A stretch of 64,000 nt of DNA, from contig CAWJJM010000012.1 of NCBI GenBank assembly GCA_963843275.1, positions 620,001-684,000 of the forward strand, written 5' to 3'. Below are positions 46,502 through 55,040 of this stretch, piece after piece. The notes under the pieces were generated by a model. It worked only from the letters and a program-made list of their open reading frames with translations. It was not told the origin of the DNA and did no database searches. The number at the start of each line of letters is the position of its first letter. The first letter of the stretch is position 1. The translations under genes were made by a program, and so were the position numbers. Origin of the DNA: CAWJJM01 sp963843275 (GTDB taxonomy: Bacteria; Acidobacteriota; Thermoanaerobaculia; Multivoradales; JBCCEF01).

Positions 46502-48054
46502 GGCGCTCCCTCCGCCTCGACCAGGGGCAGGCGGACCACGAAGCGGGCGCCGGCCCCGGGGCGGTTCTCCGCGCGCAGGCTGCCGCCGTGGCCGGCCACG
46601 ATCCCGTGGCACACCGAGAGGCCGAGCCCGGTCGAGCCGCGCCCGGAGACGAAGGGCTCGAAGAGCCGGTCCAGCAGCTCGGGCGGGATCCCCGGCCCGT
46701 CGTCGTCGATGGTCATCACGGCGTCGCCGGCGTCGCGGCCCAGGACGACGCGCGCCGCGCCGCCGGCTCCCTGCGCCTGCGCCGCGTTGACCAGCAGGTT
46801 GAGCAGGAGCTGCCCGAGGGCCGGCCGGTCCCCCGCGACCAGGACCGGCGCCTCCGGCAGCGCCAGGGCGACGGCGAACCCGGCGTGCAGGTCGCTGACG
46901 AAGGCGGAGGTCTCGCGCACCACGTCGACGAGGTCGACCGGGTCGTCCGTGTCGCGACCGGGGGCGGCGAAGGTCAGGGTGCGGCCGACGACGTCGCGGA
47001 TCCGCTCGAGGCCCTGGCGCAGGCGGGCGGCGGTGTCGAGGGCGCCGCGCGTCTCGCCGCCGGCCACGTCCTCCTCGAGCAGGGTGAGCCAGGTGGTCAT
47101 CCCTTCGAGCGGGTTGTTGATCTCGTGGGCGATGCCCGCCGCCAGCCGGCCGACGCTGGCCAGCCGCTCGGCGTGCCACACCCGGCGCTCGAGCAGGCGG
47201 CGCTCCTCGGCGGCGGCCCGCTCCGCCGCCATCCGGGTCGAGCGCCGCAGGCTGGCCAGGGCGAGGGCGCCGAGGGCGAACGACGGCACCACCAGGGCGA
47301 GGTGCAGCGCCAGGGTCTTGCGGACGTCGGCGGCGAGGGCCTCGACCCGTCCGAGCAGGGCCCGGCGGCCCTCGCGGCGGTCCAGCCGCCAGGCGACGGC
47401 GGGCCGCCACCCGGCCGGGTCGAGCGGGGCGCTGGCGAGGAGCTCGTCGGGTCCGGCGGGCGGCGGCGCCACGTCGTCGGGCTCGAGGGCCAGGGCGCCG
47501 GTGCCGGCGTCGAGCAGGCCGAGGCTGGCGGCGCCGCCGGCGCGGGCCACCAGCTCGATCCCGGCCGCCACCGGGGTGCGGCGGGTCAGGGGCGCGTCGA
47601 TCGGCGGGGCGTCCACGGCGAGGACCAGCGGCTCGGCGCCGGCCCGGCCGATCCGCACCGCGGTGCCGGCCGGCACCTCGAGGCGCAGCTCGTCGAGCAC
47701 CGGGTGGCCGGCGGCGAAGAGCAGCAGCGCGCTCTCCCGCTCCAACCGGGCCCGGCGGGCCACCAGCGGGTCGGCGATCGGGGTGGCGGCGTCCGCCAGC
47801 ACCTCGCCCCCCGCCAGCACCCCGAGGTCGGCGCGGGCGGCCGCCAGCGCGGCCTCCAGGCGCCGCGCCTCGACCTCGGCGCGCAGCCCGACCTCCTCCT
47901 GCGCGGCGGCGACGGCCTCGCGGCGGGCGCGCACCGCGCCGCGGATGGCGACCACGTCGACCACCACCACGGCGACGAGCAGCGCCAGCACGGCCACCGA
48001 CACCGGCGCGGCGAAGAAACGCATGCGCTGGGACACGACGCCCGATCCTGTCAC
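46498..48054 (-). CDS. Sensor histidine kinase
   Basis: A 518-residue membrane kinase. A first membrane helix (residues about 12-36, FFAAPVSVAVLALLVAVVVV) and a second (about residues 243-262, LHLALVVPSFALGALALASL) flank a periplasmic domain of about 200 residues without a recognised fold. The H-box GRLAAGIAHEINNPLEGMTT has the phospho-His near residue 308. The ATPase has LLLNLLVNAAQAQGAGG (N-box), TIDDDGPGIPPELLDRLFEPF (G1) and TGLGLSVCHGIVAGHGG (G2). The GTG at 48054 was used; a second GTG at 48036 is possible. It is the first gene of the kinase-regulator-FG-GAP lipoprotein operon. Confidence 0.93.
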   Translation of the reverse strand: MTGSGVVSQRMRFFAAPVSVAVLALLVAVVVVDVVAIRGAVRARREAVAAAQEEVGLRAEVEARRLEAALAAARADLGVLAGGEVLADAATPIADPLVARRARLERESALLLFAAGHPVLDELRLEVPAGTAVRIGRAGAEPLVLAVDAPPIDAPLTRRTPVAAGIELVARAGGAASLGLLDAGTGALALEPDDVAPPPAGPDELLASAPLDPAGWRPAVAWRLDRREGRRALLGRVEALAADVRKTLALHLALVVPSFALGALALASLRRSTRMAAERAAAEERRLLERRVWHAERLASVGRLAAGIAHEINNPLEGMTTWLTLLEEDVAGGETRGALDTAARLRQGLERIRDVVGRTLTFAAPGRDTDDPVDLVDVVRETSAFVSDLHAGFAVALALPEAPVLVAGDRPALGQLLLNLLVNAAQAQGAGGAARVVLGRDAGDAVMTIDDDGPGIPPELLDRLFEPFVSGRGSTGLGLSVCHGIVAGHGGSLRAENRPGAGARFVVRLPLVEAEGAP

Positions 48055-48147
48055 GGTGCGCCCGCCGGACGCCGCCGGGGGCGGGCCTGGGCGAGAGGCG
48101 GCGGCGCGGTCACCGCCGCCTCCCGCCCAGGCGACCCGGATCGCCGG

Positions 48148-49272
48148 CTAGAAGCGGCGGCTGTAGCTGGCGAGCACCAGGTAATCGGGGAAGGCCGCGT
48201 CCCCGTGGGCGCCGCGGGCGCGGTCGGGGACGCTGGTCTGCCGGTTGCGCTGCACGGCCACCGGCAGGGAGAGGTTGACCGAGTGCACCCCGTGCACCCA
48301 GCTCACGGTCGGCTCGACCGAGACCATGTAGCCGGGGCGGCGGAACCCGGTGCTGGGGCCGATCAGGTCGTGCACGGGGATGCCCTCGATGCGGCCGCCG
48401 AGGCCGACGCTCCAGCCGCGCCAGCGCTGCGGCCCGAGCTGCAGGCCGGCGCGGGCGACGTACTGGTCGGCGATCGACACCACCTCCTCGCCGGGCGCGC
48501 TGCGGAAGGTCTTCACTCCGTTGGTGCCCTCCGGCGCCACGATGTAGGTGCCGGTGGCGTAGGCGGCCAGCGTGTCGGCGGCGTTGAGGAGCCGGTAGCC
48601 GCTCGCCTGCAGGATGAGGCCGAAGCCGCCGTCCCCCGGCTGCACGGACTCGTCGGCGGTGGCGAACGAGACCGTCGTCTCGCCGTCGACGACCCGCGTG
48701 CGCGTCCCGATCACCGAGTCGTTGCCGGTGGGGATCTCGATCCCGACCCCGAGCGACAGGTTTTGCCGCGGGTGGGCGGTGGGGTCCCACACGAGGTGGT
48801 GGAAGGTGAACGCGATGTCGCCGATGCCGCGCGGCGTCTCCCGCGTCTCGCGGCCGACCAGGTTGCGGTCCTCGTCGCGCACCGGGCCGCTGCGGGTGGC
48901 CATCAGGTAGGGGAAGCCGACCGCCAGGCTCGAGCGCGGGCTGAGCTGGTAGAGCAGCTCGAGGTCGAGCAGGTGGACGGTGTTGATCACCTGGCTCCCC
49001 TCGCGCTTGCGGTGCACCTGCTCGACGGTGCCGACGAAGTGGCGGTCCGACTTGCCGTAGCGCCAGCCGGCGGTGATCTGCCACCGCTTGCCGGCGACCG
49101 CCGCGTCGAAGGTGGGGTCGAACGAGTGCAGCACCGGGCTGTCCAGCCGGGTCAGGATGCAGCTCTGCGCCGCCGCCTCCCGGCCGGCGGCGAGAGCGAC
49201 GACGAGGGCGAGGGCACCCACGGCGAGGCGGCGGCCTCGGCGGGCGCGAACGGCGAACAGCGGGTCCGTCAT
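48148..49272 (-). CDS. Predicted outer-membrane beta-barrel protein
   Basis: A 374-residue exported protein not assigned to a named family. The signal peptide (LAVGALALVVALAAGREAAA) is followed by alternating beta-strand sequence rich in Tyr/Gly/aromatic residues, for example ITAGWRYGKSDRHFVGTVEQ, GIGDIAFTFHHLVWDPTAHP and YMVSVEPTVSWVHGVHSVNL. The final residue is Phe (LASYSRRF), the usual signal for barrel insertion. It resembles transporter-like porins used for solvent or hydrocarbon uptake only in a general way. The ATG has a GGAGGA site 10 nt upstream. The preceding kinase operon lies 93 nt downstream of it, and co-expression is possible. Confidence 0.7.
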   Translation of the reverse strand: MTDPLFAVRARRGRRLAVGALALVVALAAGREAAAQSCILTRLDSPVLHSFDPTFDAAVAGKRWQITAGWRYGKSDRHFVGTVEQVHRKREGSQVINTVHLLDLELLYQLSPRSSLAVGFPYLMATRSGPVRDEDRNLVGRETRETPRGIGDIAFTFHHLVWDPTAHPRQNLSLGVGIEIPTGNDSVIGTRTRVVDGETTVSFATADESVQPGDGGFGLILQASGYRLLNAADTLAAYATGTYIVAPEGTNGVKTFRSAPGEEVVSIADQYVARAGLQLGPQRWRGWSVGLGGRIEGIPVHDLIGPSTGFRRPGYMVSVEPTVSWVHGVHSVNLSLPVAVQRNRQTSVPDRARGAHGDAAFPDYLVLASYSRRF

Positions 49273-49542
49273 CAAAAGGCGGTCCTCCGAATCCCTGAAG
49301 ACAGCGTGGAGCGGATGTGCCCCGGGGAATAGCCAGAAGCGTGCCAGCGGGTGGCCCTGCCACGAACTTCTCGGAACCCTCTGAAAACACGTGGGATCTG
49401 GACATCCAGGCGGCGGCCGGTCGAGTCCGGGGCCCGTGATTCCTACGGCCGGGGACGGGCCGCGGCCATAGGATCTACGGGAACGCGGGGCGGGGTCGCG
49501 GTCGCCGCCCGCGCCGCGCGCGGCGCGGCGCGGCGCCTCCCG

Positions 49543-52500
49543 TCACTCGGGAGGCGGCGGGGTGCGCCCGGAGGCGGCGGCCAGCGCCCGCCCGAGCCGG
49601 CGGCGGTCGTGGCGCAGCAGCGTCCGCAGGGCGTCGAGCGCGCCGCGCAGCTCGCCGTGGCGCACCCGGCGGCCCACCTCGTCGGCGAGGTGGGGCCCGA
49701 AGTGCTCCTGCCAGAACCGCCGCCCCGCCTCCAGGTCGGCACGCTCCTCGGGACCGCGGAGCCGGTCGCGCTGGGCGGTGAGGACGGCGAGGACCGAGCG
49801 CAGCATCAGGGCCGGGTCGCGTGTCATGTTGCCGCCGTGCCGCCGATACTCCGCGACCACCCCGTGGTGGCAGCACACCGGCGCCACGCGGGCGACGCGC
49901 AGGTACATCTCGTAGTCGGCGCAGGCGTCCCAGGTCGAGTCGAAGACCCCCACCTGCTCGAGCGCGGCGCGACGGAAGGCCACCACGGCCGGCATCTGCG
50001 GGCACCAGCCGCGCAGCAGCGCGGCGTAGCTCGGCTCCGCCGGACACTCGGGCCCGCGGTGACGCGACGGCGCACCGGTGATGCCGACCAGCCGGGCATG
50101 CCCGGTCACCAGCCCGCACTGCGGGCTCGCGGCGAGCGCTTCGAGGGCCGTCTCCACCGCGTCGGGCAGCAGGAGATCGTCGGCGTCGAGGAAGATCAGC
50201 AGGTCGCCGTTGCTGTGGCGGATCCCGGCGTTGCGGGCGGCGGCGAGGCCGGCGTTGTCCTGGCGCACGCAGCGCACCCCGGGGATCTGCGCCGCCACCT
50301 CGCTCGTGCGGTCCGAGGAACCGTCGTCGACCACCACGATCTCCAGGTGGGGATAGGTCTGCTCGACGACGCTGTCGAGCGCGTCGGCGAGGAAGCGGGC
50401 CTGCTCGAAGCAGGGGATCACCACCGAGACGAGCGGCGCGCGGGCGGCTCCGGAGCCCACCCAGCGCCGGGCCGCGCGCACCTTCGCCAGGGGCGGGCGG
50501 CGCTGGTCGGCGAGCACCGCGCGCACTTCGAGCTGCAGGTCGTCGAGGCCCGCCGTGCGGACCACCAGCCCGAAGCCGCTGCCCGCCGCCGCGGATCCCA
50601 GCGCCGCCGCCACGTCCGGGCGGGCGATGCCGATGGCGCTGCGCGCGACCACGCGTCCCCGGTGGCACACCTCGACCGCCGTGGCGGGGACGTCGCGGCC
50701 GACGACCCAGCCCTCGATGTCGAGGACGCGGCTGTCGTGACGGTCGCCGACGCGCGGCAGGTCGAGGCTGCGGCCGGCGAGCGCCGCGGAGTCGAGGGGG
50801 AGGACCTCGACCTCGAGGACCTCGAGGACCCGGTGGCGGGCGTCGAGCTCCGGCCCTGCGGCGAACCGGGGCTCGCCCCCCGGCACCAGGGAGGGATCGA
50901 AGCCCATCTCGCCGGCCGCCGAGGTGCGGGCCCAGCGGACGAAGGCGCGGCGGTGGACGCCACGGGGGTCGGGGAAGACCGCCCGGGCGTCGGGCCGCGC
51001 CTCGTAGAGGGCGTCGAGCAGCGGGCTGAGACCCCCCGCGGAGAGGTCCCGGGTGCAGGCCCACTCGACGAACGAGCTCTCGCCGCTGCGGAAGGGGTCT
51101 GCGAAGTCGGCGCGCCGCGCCTCGTCGAGCCGCAGGTAGACGCCGCGCAGCAGGTCGGGCACCCGGCGGCCGTCGCTGAAGCGTCCGTAGCCGTACTCCC
51201 AGGTGCGGCACTCCTCCAGGCCGGCCGCACCGAGCCGGGCCCGATAGTCCGCCACCAGGTCGTCGAGCGGCGTCCCCGGTTCGATCGAGGTGCGGTTCTG
51301 GTCGCGGGGTCGGAAGGCGCCCTCGACCGGGTCGAGGGTGCTGAAGTGGAAGAAGGCGATGGGGCGTCCCGCCACCGCCCAGCGCTCGCCGATCCGCTCG
51401 ACCTTGCGTTCCCCCAGGTTCCACTGCGCCACGTTGTAGGTCGGGTCGCGCAGCAGCACCGCGGAGGCGAAGTAGCTGGGGGCGAGGTCCATCCACTTCT
51501 GGTCGACGAACAGCCCCTGCATCGGGTTGTCGCGGCATCCGTCGCGCAGCCGCTCGCCCCACCAGCCGAGCATCGCGTCGACCTCGTGGCCACGGCGCAC
51601 GGCGAGGAACCCGAGGTTGTGGACGCCGCCGATGAGCAGGTCGGTCTCGTTCGGCGACAGCCCGTCCATCGGCAGCGGCGCGAGCAGCTGCGGCGTCAAC
51701 ACGAAGCCCCCGTCGGAGAGCGGGGCGCGGATCTCGTCGAAACGCCGCAGGACGAGGACGTCGGGGTCGAGGTAGACGACCTCCTCTTCGCCGTAGTGGT
51801 GGAGCAGCAGGGAGAGCAGCGCCGGCTTGACCGCGGTGGCCAGCTCGGTGACGCCGTACTTGAAGCGGAACCCGGGGTCGCCGAGAGCGGCGATCTCCTC
51901 CGGCGGGACGACGTGCACCCGGTCGATCCCGGGCTCGACCCCCGGCGGCAGGCCGTCGAGGACAAGGACGTAGCCGCGCCCGTCGGGATGGTGGTCGAGG
52001 TACGAGCGCAGCGCCACCCGCGCCTGGGCGAGATAGTTGCGCGCCGCGATGGTCGCCACCGCTGGGGAGCGGCGGGCGACGCGGGCGCGCCGGGCGCGCG
52101 CGGCGCGCCCGGCGAGCAGCGACTCGAGTTCGCGGGCGTCGAGCGACAGCGTCCAGCGGCGCGGGTCGGAGGGCCGTGCGGGACGTCCGGACGGCGCGGG
52201 GAGCGGTCCCGGCCGGCGGTCGCCCTGGCGGGCACGGAGGATGGCGATCGGCACCTGCAGCCCGTCGGCGAGGACGGCGCGGACCAGGATGTCGAGGTCC
52301 CCCTCGCCCGCGACGGCGACGCGGGCCTGGAAGCCGCTCACGGCCGCCCCGGGGACCGAGGGGAACGCGGCCGCCACATCGGGGCGGGGGTGGTCGGGCC
52401 GCAGGCGTTCGCGGACCCTCCCGCCGACGACGATCTCGATCCGTTCGACCGCGGCGTGCCGGCCGAGCGCCCAGCCGGCGATGGGGAAGCCGCTGAGGCC

Positions 52501-54264
52501 ACCGCGCTCCCCGGTCTGCGGCTGGTCCACGGAGGCTCCCCACAGGAGGCCCTCGGTGCGCGGCGGGTGCACGACCTCGAGGATCTCGACCAGCGACAGG
52601 GCGAAGCTGCCGGACACGCCGCCGGGGCTGCGGACAGCCCGGCGGGCGCCTGCGAGCGCGGCATAGACGGCACCGGCGCGGCCCCCGACGCCGCGCTCGG
52701 CGATCCGGTCGAGCGATCCGGCCTCGGCCCGGTCGGCGCCGGGGCCCAGCCGCTCGAGGACCACCAGGCGGCCCGCCCGCGCCAGCTCCCGGTAGCCTCC
52801 CGACGCCAGCCGCTGGTCGATCACCGCCCCCACCCCCGGGAAGTCGGGGTGGTAGTCGTCGAAGGCCACCAGGGCCCCCGGCGCCAGCCAGGGCTCGAAG
52901 TGCTCCAGGTCGCGGCGCACGTTGCCCTCGTCGTGCAGTCCGTCGAGGAACAGCAGCCCGACCGGGCGCTGCCAGGGCACCTCGTAGGAGCGCCCCACGA
53001 CCACCTCGACCGCGTCGGTGAGGCCGGCGTCGGCGAGGTTCCGCCGCAGGGCGTCGAGGGTGGGGGCGCGGCGGATCACCTCGTCGCCGTAGGACAGCTC
53101 CCCCTCGTGCGGGTCGATCGCCACCACGGGGGCGGTCGCCCCGGCGGCGCGCGCCATCGCCGCGAGCGCCACCGTCGAGCGTCCGCAGTAGCTGCCGACC
53201 TCGACCAGGGCCGGACCGCCGGGCGCGGCGGCCGCCACCAGCGCCGCCTGCATCAGGAGCGTCGCCTCCGGCTCCTCCAGGAAGCCCTCGATCCCCTCGA
53301 TCCGCTCGAGGAGCCCGCGGACGAGCTCGTCCGGCTTCTCCTCGGCGCGCGGCGCGCCGGCGCCGCCGGGGAGCGCCACGCGGGCGCCCCGCCGCGACGC
53401 CTCGATCCAGGGGCGGGCGAGATCGGCGAGGGTGGTGTCGACCACCAGGGGGTGCAGCCGTTCACCGAGGTCCAGCCGGTCGTCCGCGTAGCTGTTGGCG
53501 CGCCACTCCGCGTCGAGCCGCGCGGCGGCGAGCATCCGGTGCCAGCGCAGGAAGTGCCAGTCGTGGCGCTGCTCGACGGGCAGCTCTTCGACGCGGGCGC
53601 CGAAGTCCGCCGCCTTGGCGAGCAGCTCGGCGTGGGAACGCAGCGGGGCGTGCAGGCAGCGGATCTCCGCGGTGGGCTCGATCGGCCCCTCCACGCCTGC
53701 GACCTCGTGGTTGCCCTTGTGGATGACCAGGTCGCGTCCCGCGCGGCAGACGTGCTTGGGTGCGTAGACGTGCTCGACGAAGGCGATCTCGCCGGACTCG
53801 ACCAGCTCGCGGGCCGTCTCCCGGGTGCCGCGCGGGTGGGGTGGGCGGCGCGTCATGTGGAGCAGGGCGTCGGGCGTGGTCTCGAGCTGCTCGCGGCGCT
53901 GGACGAAGTTGACGACCTCGACGCGCAGCGCGCCGGCGGTGGTCGCGGCGAGGACCCGCCGCAGGTCGCCGCCCGGAGCGTGCCAGAGCTCGTCGGCGTC
54001 GACCGGCAGCACCCAGTCGGCGCCGCGCCGCCGTGCCTCGGCGGCCAGCTCCGTGGTGATCTGCGGCTGCAGATAGGCGCCCGGTTCGCGCGTCCACAGC
54101 ACCCGGGAGTCGGAGGCGAGGCGGCGCAGCACCCGCGGCGTCTCGTCGTCCGATCCGTTGTCGACCACCAGCAGCCGGTCGAGCCCCAGGGCCAGGTGGT
54201 GGCGCACGGTCACCGGCACCAGGTCGGCGGCGTTGCGCACCAGCATCAGGCCGAAGACGTTCAT
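49543..54264 (-). CDS. Giant multidomain glycosyltransferase/methyltransferase
   Basis: A 1573-residue cytoplasmic protein with several enzymes in one chain. Residues 1-270 are a family-2-like glycosyltransferase (DRLLVVDNGSDDETPRVL; VLPVDADELWH). Residues about 310-500 are a class I SAM methyltransferase (VEVGSYCGRSTVALAAMA; LFLDGLHDEGNVRRDLEHFE; FDDYHPDFPG). A beta-module with IAGWALG and RPDVAAAFP lies near 590-650. A GT8-like domain spans about 725-1010 (VALRSYLDHHPDGRGYVLVL; VVYLDPDVLVLRRFD). A second beta-module (IEGWVVG; RPDVAAALG) lies near 1180-1240. A C-terminal GT2 (residues about 1275-1573) has VSVVIPCFEQARFLADALDS, VVVDDGSSDRT and FLDADDLLLPD. It overlaps the preceding gene by 4 nt. 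It probably builds a multi-sugar, methylated glycan. Confidence 0.85.
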   Translation of the reverse strand: MNVFGLMLVRNAADLVPVTVRHHLALGLDRLLVVDNGSDDETPRVLRRLASDSRVLWTREPGAYLQPQITTELAAEARRRGADWVLPVDADELWHAPGGDLRRVLAATTAGALRVEVVNFVQRREQLETTPDALLHMTRRPPHPRGTRETARELVESGEIAFVEHVYAPKHVCRAGRDLVIHKGNHEVAGVEGPIEPTAEIRCLHAPLRSHAELLAKAADFGARVEELPVEQRHDWHFLRWHRMLAAARLDAEWRANSYADDRLDLGERLHPLVVDTTLADLARPWIEASRRGARVALPGGAGAPRAEEKPDELVRGLLERIEGIEGFLEEPEATLLMQAALVAAAAPGGPALVEVGSYCGRSTVALAAMARAAGATAPVVAIDPHEGELSYGDEVIRRAPTLDALRRNLADAGLTDAVEVVVGRSYEVPWQRPVGLLFLDGLHDEGNVRRDLEHFEPWLAPGALVAFDDYHPDFPGVGAVIDQRLASGGYRELARAGRLVVLERLGPGADRAEAGSLDRIAERGVGGRAGAVYAALAGARRAVRSPGGVSGSFALSLVEILEVVHPPRTEGLLWGASVDQPQTGERGGLSGFPIAGWALGRHAAVERIEIVVGGRVRERLRPDHPRPDVAAAFPSVPGAAVSGFQARVAVAGEGDLDILVRAVLADGLQVPIAILRARQGDRRPGPLPAPSGRPARPSDPRRWTLSLDARELESLLAGRAARARRARVARRSPAVATIAARNYLAQARVALRSYLDHHPDGRGYVLVLDGLPPGVEPGIDRVHVVPPEEIAALGDPGFRFKYGVTELATAVKPALLSLLLHHYGEEEVVYLDPDVLVLRRFDEIRAPLSDGGFVLTPQLLAPLPMDGLSPNETDLLIGGVHNLGFLAVRRGHEVDAMLGWWGERLRDGCRDNPMQGLFVDQKWMDLAPSYFASAVLLRDPTYNVAQWNLGERKVERIGERWAVAGRPIAFFHFSTLDPVEGAFRPRDQNRTSIEPGTPLDDLVADYRARLGAAGLEECRTWEYGYGRFSDGRRVPDLLRGVYLRLDEARRADFADPFRSGESSFVEWACTRDLSAGGLSPLLDALYEARPDARAVFPDPRGVHRRAFVRWARTSAAGEMGFDPSLVPGGEPRFAAGPELDARHRVLEVLEVEVLPLDSAALAGRSLDLPRVGDRHDSRVLDIEGWVVGRDVPATAVEVCHRGRVVARSAIGIARPDVAAALGSAAAGSGFGLVVRTAGLDDLQLEVRAVLADQRRPPLAKVRAARRWVGSGAARAPLVSVVIPCFEQARFLADALDSVVEQTYPHLEIVVVDDGSSDRTSEVAAQIPGVRCVRQDNAGLAAARNAGIRHSNGDLLIFLDADDLLLPDAVETALEALAASPQCGLVTGHARLVGITGAPSRHRGPECPAEPSYAALLRGWCPQMPAVVAFRRAALEQVGVFDSTWDACADYEMYLRVARVAPVCCHHGVVAEYRRHGGNMTRDPALMLRSVLAVLTAQRDRLRGPEERADLEAGRRFWQEHFGPHLADEVGRRVRHGELRGALDALRTLLRHDRRRLGRALAAASGRTPPPPE

Positions 54265-55040
54265 CCGGGGAGTCCCTCGAGCCGCAGCGTGGCCCAGGGA
54301 CGGGTCGGACCCTCCCCGCACGCCAGGCGGGCCGTCAGGGTCGTGGGGGCGAGCGGCCCGAGATCGACCGTCAGCTCGAAGCCGCCGCCGGCGGCGGCCT
54401 CGGCGTCCGGATGGGCGGCGAGGACGTCGGGGCGGTGGAGGAGGAGGCGGGCGCGGCGGGTGACCAGCCGCTCGCCCTCCACCTCGACGGCCACGACCGG
54501 CCGCCGGAGCCCCACCGCCCAGCCGGCGAGGCGGGCGGCCCGCCGGTGCAGGATCCCCGCCGCGGGGAGGTCGAGACCGGCGACGAATCCGTCGCCGCCG
54601 CCGGCCGTCTCCACCGCGGCCACCCGCACCAGGTCGGCCGCCGTGCCGGTGACGCCGCCGGCGGGCGGCAGCCGGAGAGCCGCCGAGGTCCGTTCCCCGT
54701 CGGTCAGGTGCAGGCGCGCGGCGGGCCGACGGGTCCGCACGGCCACGGTGGCGAGGAGATGGCGGGAGGTGACGTAGCGGGTGACCACGGGCTCCCCGTC
54801 GACCACCGCGAGCGTGCCGCGGGTGGCGCCGCGCGCCGCGATCGTCAGCTCGCGCCGGCCCGCGACCGGCGGGCCCGCGAAGCAGCCGAGAAGCTCCAGG
54901 GCCGGCTCGGACGGACCGGCCTCGTCCGCGCCGGCGCTGCCTTCTCCGGCCAGCGCGGCGCGCAGCCGGCGGCCGACGGCCTCGGTCCCCAGCTCCTCGG
55001 CGCGGCGCCGGGCGCGGCGCCTCAGCTCGTCCGTCCGCAC
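54261..55040 (-). CDS. C-terminal part of the GT4 gene: beta-module protein split off by a frameshift
   Basis: A 259-residue frame starting at a GTG within the end of the GT4 frame. Its first residues (RTDELRRRARRRAEELGTEA) read as the natural last helix of the GT4 enzyme, so a single missing base near 55059-55072 has probably cut one long gene in two. The rest is beta-rich (ELTIAARGATRGTLAVVDGE; VAAVETAGGGDGFVAGLDLP). It ends in the same module seen twice in the next gene (LAGWAVGLRRPVVAVEVEGE; HRPDVLAAHPDAEAAAGGGF). It overlaps the giant glycosyltransferase by 4 nt (ATGA), suggesting coupled translation. If the shift is real, this would be a separate accessory protein. Confidence 0.6.
   Translation of the reverse strand: MRTDELRRRARRRAEELGTEAVGRRLRAALAGEGSAGADEAGPSEPALELLGCFAGPPVAGRRELTIAARGATRGTLAVVDGEPVVTRYVTSRHLLATVAVRTRRPAARLHLTDGERTSAALRLPPAGGVTGTAADLVRVAAVETAGGGDGFVAGLDLPAAGILHRRAARLAGWAVGLRRPVVAVEVEGERLVTRRARLLLHRPDVLAAHPDAEAAAGGGFELTVDLGPLAPTTLTARLACGEGPTRPWATLRLEGLPG

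Noticed and set aside
49351..54777. A plus-strand open frame of about 1800 codons opposite the glycosyltransferases
   Set aside because: It is antisense to a gene with clear catalytic motifs, has no recognisable domain, and its Gly/Arg/Ala/Val-rich composition is that of the complement of GC-rich coding DNA.
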